Source: Chitinophagaceae bacterium UBA1931
Lineage (GTDB): Bacteria; Bacteroidota; Bacteroidia; Chitinophagales; Chitinophagaceae
Assembly: GCA_002337125.1 (NCBI GenBank)
Contig: DDFJ01000004.1
Span: 558,001-622,000, forward strand
DNA length: 64,000 nt
Direction of reading: 5' to 3'
Within the stretch, counting starts at the first letter, position 1. Each line of letters begins with the position of its first letter. The notes under the pieces were generated by a model that saw only the letters and a program-made list of their open reading frames with translations, searched no databases and had not been told where the DNA came from. Shown here one piece after another: positions 46,901 to 56,565 of this stretch. Both the position numbers and the translations under genes were made by a program.

Positions 46901-49353
46901 TGAAAACATATTTATTGATTGGATTTCTGTTTGCAATCAACATTTGCAATGCACAAAACACAAATGTATATTTTGCTGATGCATCAAAAGGAAATCCTGC
47001 CATCATCAGCGGACATTTAAAATTCGGAACAAACTATAATCAAAAAGGTGATACACTTTCTGCCAACAGTCTTTATTTCATAAAAAACAACCAACCCTGG
47101 TTTCCTGTAATGGGAGAATTTCATTTTTCCCGCTTTCCAAAATCACAATGGGAAGAAGCTATTCTTAAAATGAAAGCTGCAGGCATCACTGTAATTGCAA
47201 CCTATGTGTTCTGGATTCATCATGAAGAAACAGAAGGCAACTGGAACTGGCAAAACAATAATGACCTGCACTACTTTGCTTCGCTTTGTAAAAAGCACAA
47301 CGTGTTTTTGTTTTTACGTATCGGGCCATGGTGCCACGGCGAAGTAAGGAATGGCGGCTTCCCCGATTGGCTTCTCACAAAAACCAAAACAAGAAGAAAT
47401 GATTCAACCTACCTGCATTTTGTTTCTTTATTGTACAAACAGATTCATGAACAGGTAAAAGATTTTTATTTTAAAAACAACGGAACAATCATCGGTACTC
47501 AAATTGAAAATGAATTTCGTTTTAACAATGCATCAGGGTTAGCACATATGCTTACGCTGAAAAAGCTTGCAGTTGATGCAGGCATCGATCTGCCTTACTA
47601 CACAGCAACAGGATGGCCGGGCAGTGATTTAAAACAAAAAGAATTAATTCCTGTGTGGGGTGCTTACCCTGAAGCTCCGTGGGACAAGCGCACAACTGAA
47701 TTACCATTATCAGATAATTACAGGTTTGATTCATTAAGAAATGATTTCACGATTGGTAATGATCTTGTGAGCTATTCAAAAAATGACACAGCGAATTTCA
47801 AAGGATATTTATATCCTTATGCAACGGCTGAAATGGGAGGAGGCAACCAAATCACTTATCATCGTCGTCCGGTTATCAGTTCAGATGATGTGACCGCTCT
47901 TGCTTATGTAAAAACAGGTTCCGGTGCAAACCTCATGGGTTATTACATGTTTCATGGAGGAATAAATCCATTAGGGAAACGTTCAACCATGCAGGAAAGT
48001 AAAGCCACAAAATACCCGAATGATTACACAATCATGAATTATGATTTTCAATCGCCGCTTGGTCAGTGGGGACAGGTACAATCATCCTATCGTTCATTCA
48101 AGCGCTTTCATTTGTTTTTGGATGATTTTGGAAATCAACTTGCTCCAACAGCATCTTTCTTTCCGGATACAAAACCAACAGGCAATGCTGATTCATCAAC
48201 TTTACGTTGGGCAGTGCGTTCAAATGGCAACAGTGGTTTTGTGTTTGTGAGTAACTTCCAGCGAAACCTTTCCATGCAATCGTTCAGCAATGTACAATTC
48301 ACGGTAAAGCTGAAAAATGAAACAATAAAATTCCCGGCAGAACCAATCAACATAAACAAAGATCTGCAGGCAATTTTCCCTTTCAATCTTAAACTTGAAG
48401 ATGTAGAATTAAATTATGCAACCGTTCAGCCATTATGCATTTTACATAACAGCATTACTACGTTTGTATTTTTTGCGCATGAAGGAATTAAGCCGGAGTA
48501 TGTGTTTGATGCAACTGATATTGCAGGCATCAGCGGTTCATCAAAAGCAATTGTTACAAAAAAAGAAAACAAGTTTATTGTTACAGTGCAACAGCCAGGT
48601 ATCGATTGCATGATTGAAATAAAAAAGAAAGATGGAAGAAAAGTTCAGCTGATAACTATTACCGAAGATGATGCGCTGAATGCATGGAAAACCAGCATCA
48701 GCAAACAAGACTATCTTTTTATTACAACATCTGAATGTTCGTTTGACGGGAATACTGTAATCCTTGGAAATGTATCCGCCAATAAATTTTCACTGCAGGT
48801 TTATCCTGCAACTGCAGGACTCAGTTTTTCAGCCGGTACAAAAATGAAGTACAACGCAAAAAACAATATTGCATCCTACGAACTTTCAGTTCCGGAAATA
48901 AAATGGACAACTGTTCTGAAAAAAGTAAATGAAGAAAAATTTCAGCCGGCTATTATTCCCGATACAATTAAATCAATGCCACTTTATGAAGTGGCGCCAA
49001 AGAAAATTCCGGGAGCGAAATACTGGAGAGTGAGTATACCATCTTCTCTTCCTGCACATGTTAAAAACGCATTTTTACAAATTGAATATACCGGCGATAC
49101 ACAAGCTGCCTATCTCGATTCAACAATTATAGCTGATGATTTTTATTATGGCCTGCCCTTTACAATTGGTCTGCGGCAATTCATTAATAAAAGCAAAGCG
49201 CATGAATTATTATTACTGATCACCCCATACACCGGTGCAATGCCTGTTTACTGGCAGAAAGAAATAAGGGAAAAAGTAGTGGTGAATAGAGAACCTGCTG
49301 TTCAATCTGTAAAACTGGTTCCTTATTACGAAATAAAAGCAGTAAAAAAGTAA
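46900..49353 (+). CDS. GH35 beta-galactosidase
   Basis: 817 residues with a signal peptide ending INICNAQ. GH35 core: 'FPVMGEFHFSRFPKSQWEEAILKMKAAGITVIATYVFW', then 'FLFLRIGPWCHGEVRNGGFPDWL', the acid/base Glu 205 in GTQIENEF and the nucleophile Glu 311 in YATAEMGGG. The C-terminal half has beta-sandwich domains. It removes terminal beta-galactose, fitting galactan or arabinogalactan side chains of rhamnogalacturonan. The start ATG overlaps the previous stop by one base, so its translation may have relied on the now broken GH2 gene (inference). Confidence 0.92.
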   Translation: MKTYLLIGFLFAINICNAQNTNVYFADASKGNPAIISGHLKFGTNYNQKGDTLSANSLYFIKNNQPWFPVMGEFHFSRFPKSQWEEAILKMKAAGITVIATYVFWIHHEETEGNWNWQNNNDLHYFASLCKKHNVFLFLRIGPWCHGEVRNGGFPDWLLTKTKTRRNDSTYLHFVSLLYKQIHEQVKDFYFKNNGTIIGTQIENEFRFNNASGLAHMLTLKKLAVDAGIDLPYYTATGWPGSDLKQKELIPVWGAYPEAPWDKRTTELPLSDNYRFDSLRNDFTIGNDLVSYSKNDTANFKGYLYPYATAEMGGGNQITYHRRPVISSDDVTALAYVKTGSGANLMGYYMFHGGINPLGKRSTMQESKATKYPNDYTIMNYDFQSPLGQWGQVQSSYRSFKRFHLFLDDFGNQLAPTASFFPDTKPTGNADSSTLRWAVRSNGNSGFVFVSNFQRNLSMQSFSNVQFTVKLKNETIKFPAEPININKDLQAIFPFNLKLEDVELNYATVQPLCILHNSITTFVFFAHEGIKPEYVFDATDIAGISGSSKAIVTKKENKFIVTVQQPGIDCMIEIKKKDGRKVQLITITEDDALNAWKTSISKQDYLFITTSECSFDGNTVILGNVSANKFSLQVYPATAGLSFSAGTKMKYNAKNNIASYELSVPEIKWTTVLKKVNEEKFQPAIIPDTIKSMPLYEVAPKKIPGAKYWRVSIPSSLPAHVKNAFLQIEYTGDTQAAYLDSTIIADDFYYGLPFTIGLRQFINKSKAHELLLLITPYTGAMPVYWQKEIREKVVVNREPAVQSVKLVPYYEIKAVKK

Positions 49354-49364
49354 TCGTATTTGTT

Positions 49365-49409
49365 CAGGATGCAGCAGGATGCACCCGATTCATTTATTCA
49401 TTAACATTG
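49365..49409 (+). promoter_or_regulatory. Site E: CAGGA-N5-CAGGA promoter of the GH105-GH2 unit
   Basis: CAGGATGCAGCAGGA (49365-49379) is followed after exactly 22 nt by TAACATTG (49402-49409), a good TAnnTTTG match. The repeat unit is a perfect 9 bp (CAGGATGCA twice, 1 bp apart). The GH105 ATG is at 49439, 59 nt after the repeat. Confidence 0.7.
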
Positions 49410-49438
49410 GCAATTATTAGCTAAATATTGCTGCTGTT

Positions 49439-50566
49439 ATGAAAAAAATAATTTATTTCTTTTTATTCGTTTCATTAAGTGTAACTGCTTCGTCGCAAAA
49501 AATTCCTTCAAAGAAAAAAATCATTCAAACACTCCGGCTCACGAACCAGTATTTCATGAACAAGTGGCCCGATGCCGGTAAAACTATCTTTACCAATATT
49601 GAACGTCCAAGCAATATCTGGACAAGAGCTGTGTATTACGAAGGATTAATGTCGCTTTATGCAGTTGACAAACAACAGGCTTATTATGATTATGCATTGC
49701 AATGGGGCGAAAAACATAAATGGGGTTTGCGTGGCGGCATTAAAACAAGAAATGCCGATAACCAATGCTGCGGTCAAACCTATATTGATCTTTACCTCAT
49801 TGACAACAAACAGCATCCTGAAAGAGTAAGAGATATTAAAGCTTCGATTGATTCAATGATGATCACATCTAAAATTGATGACTGGAGCTGGATTGATGCA
49901 TTGCAGATGGGAATGCCCGTGTTTGTAAAGCTGGGCAATTTGTATAACGATACTTCATACTTCAGGAGAATGTATGAAATGTATGCCTTCACGAAATACA
50001 AACACGGAGGCAACGGCTTATTTAATCAAACTGAAAAATTATGGTGGAGAGATAAAGATTTTGTTCCTCCATACAAAGAACCTAACGGCGATGATTGTTA
50101 CTGGAGCCGTGGAAATGGTTGGGTTGTTGCAGCACTTGCCAAAACACTGGAAGCATTGCCAAAAACTGATCCGCATTACAATGAATATCTCGAAGACTTT
50201 AAAGGAATGTGTGCAGCTTTACTTCCATTGCAAAGAGCCGATGGATACTGGAATGTCAGTTTAAACGATCCGAATCATTTTGGAGGCAAAGAAGTTTCAG
50301 GCACTTCATTGTTTATTTATGGTTTTGCATGGGGAATTAACCATGGCATCCTCGATAAAAAAACATACAAGCCTGCTATTGCCAAAGCATGGAACGCCAT
50401 GAGCAAAGAAGCCGTTCATCCCGATGGTAAGCTTGGTTTTGTACAAGGCACAGGCAAAGAACCAAAAGATGGTCAGCCTGTTAATTACGACAGCACACCG
50501 GATTTTGAAGATTATGGTTTGGGTTGTTTCCTGCTTGCAGGTTCTGAAATTTATAAGATGAAGTAA
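49439..50566 (+). CDS. GH105/GH88-like unsaturated glycuronyl hydrolase
   Basis: 375 residues with a signal peptide ending VTASSQ. An (alpha/alpha)6 barrel is shown by 'IWTRAVYYEGLMSLYAVDKQQAYYDYALQWGEKHKWGL', 'NADNQCCGQTYIDLYLID', 'WSWIDALQMGMPVFVKLG' (Asp likely catalytic), 'CYWSRGNGWVVAALAKTLEALP' and 'GTSLFIYGFAWGINHG'. Shorter than and clearly different from the GH105 at 21623-22969, so the two probably handle different unsaturated uronic-acid products. First gene of a unit led by site E; the next gene, GH2, starts 94 bp later. Confidence 0.88.
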   Translation: MKKIIYFFLFVSLSVTASSQKIPSKKKIIQTLRLTNQYFMNKWPDAGKTIFTNIERPSNIWTRAVYYEGLMSLYAVDKQQAYYDYALQWGEKHKWGLRGGIKTRNADNQCCGQTYIDLYLIDNKQHPERVRDIKASIDSMMITSKIDDWSWIDALQMGMPVFVKLGNLYNDTSYFRRMYEMYAFTKYKHGGNGLFNQTEKLWWRDKDFVPPYKEPNGDDCYWSRGNGWVVAALAKTLEALPKTDPHYNEYLEDFKGMCAALLPLQRADGYWNVSLNDPNHFGGKEVSGTSLFIYGFAWGINHGILDKKTYKPAIAKAWNAMSKEAVHPDGKLGFVQGTGKEPKDGQPVNYDSTPDFEDYGLGCFLLAGSEIYKMK

Positions 50567-50660
50567 AGTTGTATGGCACGAATTACACGAATAACTGAAG
50601 ATGATTAATGATAATAATCGTGTACCAGCTTCTAAAACATTTACCTCTAACAATTTTAAG

Positions 50661-53609
50661 ATGAAACGATTTTTGCTTGCTGCATTTTTATTTTTTGCTG
50701 CAACCAATTTACAAGCACAGAGAACAAAATATAATTTCAACCCGGGATGGAAAGTATTTGTTGGTGATGATTCACAGGCGTCGGCTGCAAACTATGATGA
50801 TTCAAAATGGAAAAACATTACACTTCCATGGGCATGGAATGAAGATGATGCATTTAAAAAAGATATTGCTGATCTCTCTACAGGCATTGCATGGTACCGT
50901 AAACGTTTTAAACTTCCTGCATCATCAAAAGACCAAAAAGTATTTATCGAGTTTGAAGGTGTACGCCAGGCTGCAGAAATATTTATTAATGGACAGCGTG
51001 TTGGTCTGCATGAAAATGGTGTGATGGCTTTTGGATTCGACATCACATCATTGCTGAAATATGGAAATGAGGAAAACATTATTTCTGTACGAACAGATAA
51101 CAGCTGGGAATACAAAGAGCAATCAACAAAAACAAAATTCCAGTGGATCGACAGAAACTTCAATGCCAATTACGGAGGCATCTGTAAAAATGTGTTTCTT
51201 CACCTCACAGGAAAACTCTATCAAACATTACCACTGTTCAGCACATTGGGAACAACAGGTACTTATATCTATGCGAAGGAATTTAACATTAAAGAAAAAA
51301 CTGCTGTTATAACTACTGAAGCTGAAGTAAAAAATGAAACAGGCAAATCGCAGACTGTAAGTTGTAAAGTAACCGTGAAAGGTATGAGCGGTAAAGTCAT
51401 CAATCAATTTCTTTCTTCAGCGATACTGCTTCAGCCAAACGAAACAAAAACGATCACAGCATCATCACTCACAAAAAATCTAAACTTCTGGAGCTGGGGC
51501 TATGGCTATTTGTATGATGTTGAAACTGCTTTGATCGTTAACAACAGCATAGCAGATGTTGTAACCACGAAAACAGGTTTCCGTAAAACGGAATTTAAAA
51601 ACGGAATGATTTACCTGAACGATCGTGTTATACAGGTGCATGGTTATGCTCAGCGCACATCCAACGAATGGCCGGCCATTGGCATGAGTGTGCCTGCATG
51701 GTTAAGTGATTACAGCAACAATCTCATTATCGAAAGCAATGGCAATCTTGTACGCTGGATGCACATCACCCCATGGAAACAGGATGTTGAAAGTTGCGAC
51801 CGTGTTGGTTTAATGCAGGCAATGCCCGCAGGTGATGCAGAAAAAGATGTGGAAGGAACAAGATGGACACAGCGCACTTCAGTTATGCGTGATGCCATTA
51901 TCTACAACAGGAATAATCCCAGCATTATTTTTTACGAATGCGGAAATGAAAGCATCAGCGAAGCACACATGAAGGAGATGAAAGATATCCGTGATAAATA
52001 TGATCCTTATGGAGGCAGGGCAATCGGCAGCCGTGAAATGCTCGACAGTAAAATTGCAGAGTATGGCGGTGAAATGCTTTACATCAACAAAAGTGCTCAC
52101 ATTCCAATGTGGGCGATGGAATATTCAAGAGATGAAGGCCTGCGTAAATACTGGGATGATTATTCACCTCCTTATCATAAAGATGGTGATGGTCCATTGT
52201 ACAAAGGTGAGTCAGCAAAAATTTATAACCGCAACCAGGAATCACACGCCATTGAAAATATTGTGCGTTGGTACGATTACTGGAAGGAACGTCCCGGCAC
52301 CGGCACTCGTGTAAGTTCGGGAGGTGTGAACATTGTTTTTTCAGAAACAAACACACATCACCGTGGTGCAGAAAATTTCCGCCGTAGTGGTGAAGTGGAT
52401 GCGTTAAGAATTAAAAAAGAAAACTATTATGTACACCAGGTGATGTGGAACGGATGGGTTGATGTGGAGAAACCGGGTATTCATATTATTGGTCATTGGA
52501 ATTACAGCGATACAACTGTTAAGAATATGTATGTTGTTTCAACTGCTGATAAAGTGGAGCTGTTTGTAAATGATCAGTCGCTGGGTTTTGGTGAACAGAG
52601 CAGCCGTTTTCTATACACGTTCAAAAATATTCATTGGAAGAAAGGAACCATCAAAGCAATTGGATATGATGCAGCAGGTAAACAAATCTGCAGCGCACAA
52701 AAATCAACTGCAGGTGAACCCGTTGCCTTGCGTTTGACATCCATTACAAATCCAAAAGGAATGCAGGCCGATGGTCATGATCTTTCATTGGTTGAAGTGG
52801 AAGTGGTTGATGCCAATGGAAACCGTTGTCCTGTTGCAATGAACATAATTCATTTTAAACTGGATGGCGAAGCGGAATGGAGAGGTGGAATGGCACAGGG
52901 ACCCAACAATTATATTTTATCGAAAGACCTTCCTGTAGAATGCGGCGTAAACCGTGTGCTGATCCGTTCAACTACAAAAGCAGGATTGATTACATTAACA
53001 GCAACCGCTGATGGATTAAAACCTGCTGAGTTAAAATTGCAGACAACTGCTGTTGTTGTTGAAAATGGATTGAGCAAACAATTACCATCTGCAGGATTAA
53101 CAGGCAAACTTGATCGTGGGCCAACCCCGCTTACTCCTTCATTCTCCAAAACAAGAAATGCATTAACGATTGTAAAAGCAACAGCAGGCGCTCACAGCGA
53201 CAGTGCATTTGCAAGCTTTGATGATAATGAGCTGAGCGATTGGTACAACGATGGTCAGTTATCAACTGCATGGATTGAATATGAATTAGACAAGCCTTCA
53301 TTAATAAGCGAAGTAAACCTGAAGCTGAATAATTTCCGCAGTCGCTCCTATCCTATCCGTATCCTGGTTGATGGAAAGGAAGTGTTTGCAGGCAATACGT
53401 CAACAAGTCTTGGCTACTGCAACATTATCTGCAAAAAAACAACCGGGCAGAAAGTGAGAATTGAATTGATAAAATCAAGTAATTTAACAGGCGAAACTTC
53501 CACTGAAGTGTCGGGTAAAAAATTAGATGATGGAGTAACCCGCAACGATGCAAACAGCAAAGGCCGATTCAGTGTGATAGAAGTGGAAATTTATGAACCG
53601 CTGAAATAA
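50661..53609 (+). CDS. GH2 beta-galactosidase-like enzyme with DUF4982 and C-terminal discoidin-like domain
   Basis: 982 residues from the ATG at 50661; the in-frame ATG at 50601 lies before the signal peptide (ending NLQAQ) and is rejected. Order: GH2 sugar-binding domain ('STGIAWYRKRFKLP'), Ig-like domain, barrel with the acid/base Glu in IIFYECGNESIS and probable nucleophile Glu in IVFSETNTHH. Then come a DUF4982-like domain ('VELFVNDQSLGFGEQSSRF'), an Ig-like domain ('LVEVEVVDANGNRCPVAM') and a C-terminal F5/8-type sandwich ('DGQLSTAWIEYELDKPSLISEV'). It hydrolyses beta-linked terminal sugar, probably galactose, in the periplasm. A terminator follows. Confidence 0.9.
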   Translation: MKRFLLAAFLFFAATNLQAQRTKYNFNPGWKVFVGDDSQASAANYDDSKWKNITLPWAWNEDDAFKKDIADLSTGIAWYRKRFKLPASSKDQKVFIEFEGVRQAAEIFINGQRVGLHENGVMAFGFDITSLLKYGNEENIISVRTDNSWEYKEQSTKTKFQWIDRNFNANYGGICKNVFLHLTGKLYQTLPLFSTLGTTGTYIYAKEFNIKEKTAVITTEAEVKNETGKSQTVSCKVTVKGMSGKVINQFLSSAILLQPNETKTITASSLTKNLNFWSWGYGYLYDVETALIVNNSIADVVTTKTGFRKTEFKNGMIYLNDRVIQVHGYAQRTSNEWPAIGMSVPAWLSDYSNNLIIESNGNLVRWMHITPWKQDVESCDRVGLMQAMPAGDAEKDVEGTRWTQRTSVMRDAIIYNRNNPSIIFYECGNESISEAHMKEMKDIRDKYDPYGGRAIGSREMLDSKIAEYGGEMLYINKSAHIPMWAMEYSRDEGLRKYWDDYSPPYHKDGDGPLYKGESAKIYNRNQESHAIENIVRWYDYWKERPGTGTRVSSGGVNIVFSETNTHHRGAENFRRSGEVDALRIKKENYYVHQVMWNGWVDVEKPGIHIIGHWNYSDTTVKNMYVVSTADKVELFVNDQSLGFGEQSSRFLYTFKNIHWKKGTIKAIGYDAAGKQICSAQKSTAGEPVALRLTSITNPKGMQADGHDLSLVEVEVVDANGNRCPVAMNIIHFKLDGEAEWRGGMAQGPNNYILSKDLPVECGVNRVLIRSTTKAGLITLTATADGLKPAELKLQTTAVVVENGLSKQLPSAGLTGKLDRGPTPLTPSFSKTRNALTIVKATAGAHSDSAFASFDDNELSDWYNDGQLSTAWIEYELDKPSLISEVNLKLNNFRSRSYPIRILVDGKEVFAGNTSTSLGYCNIICKKTTGQKVRIELIKSSNLTGETSTEVSGKKLDDGVTRNDANSKGRFSVIEVEIYEPLK

Positions 53610-53633
53610 ACAACACAAGATCAAATGATATTT

Positions 53634-53670
53634 ATAATAGCCGGCTCTGAAAAGTACCGGCTATTATTCT
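53634..53670 (+). terminator. Terminator after the GH105-GH2 unit
   Basis: ATAATAGCCGG (53634-53644) and CCGGCTATTAT (53657-53667) form a perfect 11 bp stem with a 12 nt loop. The T tract after it is weak (TCTAAC). It lies 25 bp after the GH2 stop and 36 bp before the next gene; since the stem is symmetric, orientation is inferred from position. Confidence 0.7.
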
Positions 53671-53702
53671 AACTATATGAAATGAATCCTGAAAATTATT
53701 AC

Positions 53703-55142
53703 ATGAAAAAATATTGGTTACCTGTTGTTTTACTTTTATTGTTCAGCACATTTGTATCCGCACAAAAAATACAATACAGCCATGGCTCTATAAAAACGCC
53801 GGGCAAAGGTTATGTGCGGCTGGTGGCTAATATAAACGGGCTTCATCACCTGCTTTATTTTCCTCCCGAAAGCAAACCGGTGATTTCAGTTTTTGATGCA
53901 CAGCTTCAATTGCAGGCAAAAACAGAAATTAATTTTAACATCCCGCAGGAATGCGACATAAAACTTCTGCAGTTTAAAGATTATTATCTGTTGTATGCCC
54001 ACCCCGACTACAGCACAAAACATTTGCTGATAAAAATATTCAGCAACGGTTCGCAGGCAGATGTTTCCACGATCATAAACAATCCGGCCGATTCAGCATG
54101 GAATAAAAGCACAACTCCATTCCAGTTGTTTAATATTAACGATAGTCTTTTTGTCGTAACAAATACTTATTACCCTTTGCTGAAAAAAATAAAAACAATC
54201 ATTGCAAAGATTAATCCTTGGTCAAATTCAACAATTGCTGCCAGTGCCATATTCCCGATTGACCTGGAAAGCGAATACCTGAAGGAAATGACTTTATATG
54301 ATGATAACCTGTTTATTTTAAAAACCGGGAAAGACAAGCAGCACAACAACATTTTAACGCTGACAAAATTTGAACTGTCTTCCGGGTTATCGTATACCAA
54401 GCAATTTGAAAGCGGGAAGTATGTTTTCCTGAAACCTGCTGTAAGATATAACAAGGCGGACTCAGGTATTTTTGTTTACTCGCCGTTGATAGCACCGCTG
54501 GGATATAGCGGAAAAAGTTCATCCTTGTTTATGGTATCATTAAACAGCAAATTAAAAGAAACAACACCCATTCAGATATTGCCCAACGTTTTGCGTACCA
54601 GTACAGCTGCATCTTTCATTGTCGAAAAAAACAAGTCATACGGATGGGTATGTTTTTCTGTTAACCAAAACAATAACGTAAGCGATAATTATTTGGATTT
54701 TTATATCAGGATCAACGGATACCCGAATGCTTATAATACATCTGCTTACTATTTAAATACGCTTAGCAGCAACTTCTTAACTCAGGGTCAAAATTTTGCC
54801 ACATCTGTACTTATGACGGTTTTAAACAAACGTCTTGAAAAAGCAACAGACAGCATTGTAGAAAACAAAGGAAAGTATTATAAAATGCAGCCATCACCTT
54901 ATGCAAACTTTATTTACCGGGATATCCCTTACCTGCTGCTGGTACAGGGTCATTCAAAAAAAGTAAATAGTTTGGTATTGATTTCACCCAATGAAAGAGA
55001 TGAACTGGAAACGGTTTCGCTTCGTGTGTACGACAAGTATAACTTTGTACTTTCCCTGTTAAAAACAGCAGACAATTATTTCATTGTTCCGTTTATTGAT
55101 GACAAAGAAATGGGGTTGATGAAAGTAACATTAAACAATTAG
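53703..55142 (+). CDS. Exported protein of unknown function, possibly a propeller
   Basis: 479 residues from the ATG at 53703 (in-frame ATG at 53682 adds MNPENYY before the signal). The signal peptide ends FVSAQ. No family recognised. The remainder is rich in alternating strands and turns, with repeated '(F/V)xINxSLFVVTN'-like and 'DDNLFILKTGKDK'-like stretches that could be propeller blades (weak inference). There are no Cys-rich, membrane or obvious catalytic motifs. It is followed by the sulfatase start only 1 bp after its TAG stop, so the two are translationally linked and probably act together. Confidence 0.75.
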   Translation: MKKYWLPVVLLLLFSTFVSAQKIQYSHGSIKTPGKGYVRLVANINGLHHLLYFPPESKPVISVFDAQLQLQAKTEINFNIPQECDIKLLQFKDYYLLYAHPDYSTKHLLIKIFSNGSQADVSTIINNPADSAWNKSTTPFQLFNINDSLFVVTNTYYPLLKKIKTIIAKINPWSNSTIAASAIFPIDLESEYLKEMTLYDDNLFILKTGKDKQHNNILTLTKFELSSGLSYTKQFESGKYVFLKPAVRYNKADSGIFVYSPLIAPLGYSGKSSSLFMVSLNSKLKETTPIQILPNVLRTSTAASFIVEKNKSYGWVCFSVNQNNNVSDNYLDFYIRINGYPNAYNTSAYYLNTLSSNFLTQGQNFATSVLMTVLNKRLEKATDSIVENKGKYYKMQPSPYANFIYRDIPYLLLVQGHSKKVNSLVLISPNERDELETVSLRVYDKYNFVLSLLKTADNYFIVPFIDDKEMGLMKVTLNN

Positions 55143-55143
55143 T

Positions 55144-56559
55144 ATGAAACGTTTTTTTGCTCTTGCAGTTTTTGCTTCGCTTTTATACAGTTCTTCCTCA
55201 TTGGCACAAAAGCCGAATATCATTTTCATTTTTGCTGACGACTTAGGTTATGGCGAAGTTGGTTGTTATGGTCAGCAGAAAATTGAAACACCCAATATTG
55301 ACAAACTTGCTGCAGGTGGTTTAAAGTTTAACCAGTTTTATGCTGGCACTGCTGTATGTGCTCCATCACGTGCATCGCTGATGACGGGTTTGCACACTGG
55401 GCATACTCCCATCCGTGGAAACAAATCTGTACAACCCGAAGGCCAGATGCCATTGGCAGATTCAGTAAAAACTTTTGCCAACTATCTTCAGCAAAATGGT
55501 TATGCAACTGCAGCATTTGGTAAATGGGGTTTAGGATTTAATCAAAACAGCGGCGACCCGAATAAGAAAGGCTTTGATTTATTTTATGGCTACAACGATC
55601 AGAGCATTGCGCATGATTACTTTCCTGAATATTTATGGAACAACCATGAGAAAGTAGATCTATCCATCAACAAAAAATACGATTCAGTTTACTCAGCATC
55701 ACTTATTCAGCAACAGGCAATAAACTACATCCGGGAATCATCAAACAAAAAACCATTTTTCATGTACCTGCCTTATACATTACCTCATGGCGATGTAATT
55801 GGTCCGCATGACAGTTTATACAATTACTATAAGCAAAAATTTAATGAGCAACCGCTTACCGGTGCCAAACTGAAAACAAATTCAAACAACATTAATCCTG
55901 AGCCATTACCACATGCACAATTTGCAGCAATGGTTGGTCGTCTTGATTTATATGTTGGTGAAATAGTAAAAGCCTTGCAGGAAAAAGGAATTGCAAATAA
56001 TACACTCATCATCTTCAGCAGCGATAATGGACCTCACAGGGAAAATGGTGGTGATCCTGCATTTTTTACCAGCAGTGGAATTTTCAGAGGTATAAAGAGA
56101 GATTTGTATGAAGGTGGAATTCGTGAAGCATTTATTGCCTACTGGCCTGGAAAAATAAAACCAGCAGTTACTGAACAACCAGCAGCTTTGTGGGATTTAT
56201 ATCCAACCTTTCTTGAACTGGCTGGAGCAAAAGTGAACGGAAAAATTGATGGCATTTCAATTGTACCAATGCTGCTGAACAAAGGCAGGCAAAAACAACA
56301 TGATTATTTCTATTGGGAATTTCATGAAAACAACGGACGGCAGGCTGCACGCTGGGGCAAATGGAAAGCTGTTAAGCTGAATGTAAATCTCAACGACAAT
56401 GCCCCCATCGAACTTTATGATCTCTCGGTTGACCCTTCTGAAAAAAACAATGTGGCTGCCAAATATCCTGCAATTGTAAAGAAGATGGAACAACTGATTA
56501 AAGAAGCCCATGTGTACAACAAAGACTGGCCTTTGCTGAAATCTGAAATCAATCAATAA
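55144..56559 (+). CDS. Family S1 formylglycine-dependent sulfatase
   Basis: 471 residues with a signal peptide ending SSSLAQ. Sulfatase S1 landmarks: metal-binding Asp pair in IFADDLGYGEVG (about 32-33), the C-x-P-S-R activation motif VCAPSRASLMTG (Cys 72, converted to formylglycine), GKWGLG, and the second metal pair in IIFSSDNGPH. It hydrolyses sulfate esters from carbohydrates in the periplasm. A maturase is needed and none is in this window. A sulfatase is unexpected in a land-plant pectin locus and suggests sulfated or algal substrates (inference). Convergent with pcm, 6 bp apart. Confidence 0.92.
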   Translation: MKRFFALAVFASLLYSSSSLAQKPNIIFIFADDLGYGEVGCYGQQKIETPNIDKLAAGGLKFNQFYAGTAVCAPSRASLMTGLHTGHTPIRGNKSVQPEGQMPLADSVKTFANYLQQNGYATAAFGKWGLGFNQNSGDPNKKGFDLFYGYNDQSIAHDYFPEYLWNNHEKVDLSINKKYDSVYSASLIQQQAINYIRESSNKKPFFMYLPYTLPHGDVIGPHDSLYNYYKQKFNEQPLTGAKLKTNSNNINPEPLPHAQFAAMVGRLDLYVGEIVKALQEKGIANNTLIIFSSDNGPHRENGGDPAFFTSSGIFRGIKRDLYEGGIREAFIAYWPGKIKPAVTEQPAALWDLYPTFLELAGAKVNGKIDGISIVPMLLNKGRQKQHDYFYWEFHENNGRQAARWGKWKAVKLNVNLNDNAPIELYDLSVDPSEKNNVAAKYPAIVKKMEQLIKEAHVYNKDWPLLKSEINQ

Positions 56560-56565
56560 AAGGAA

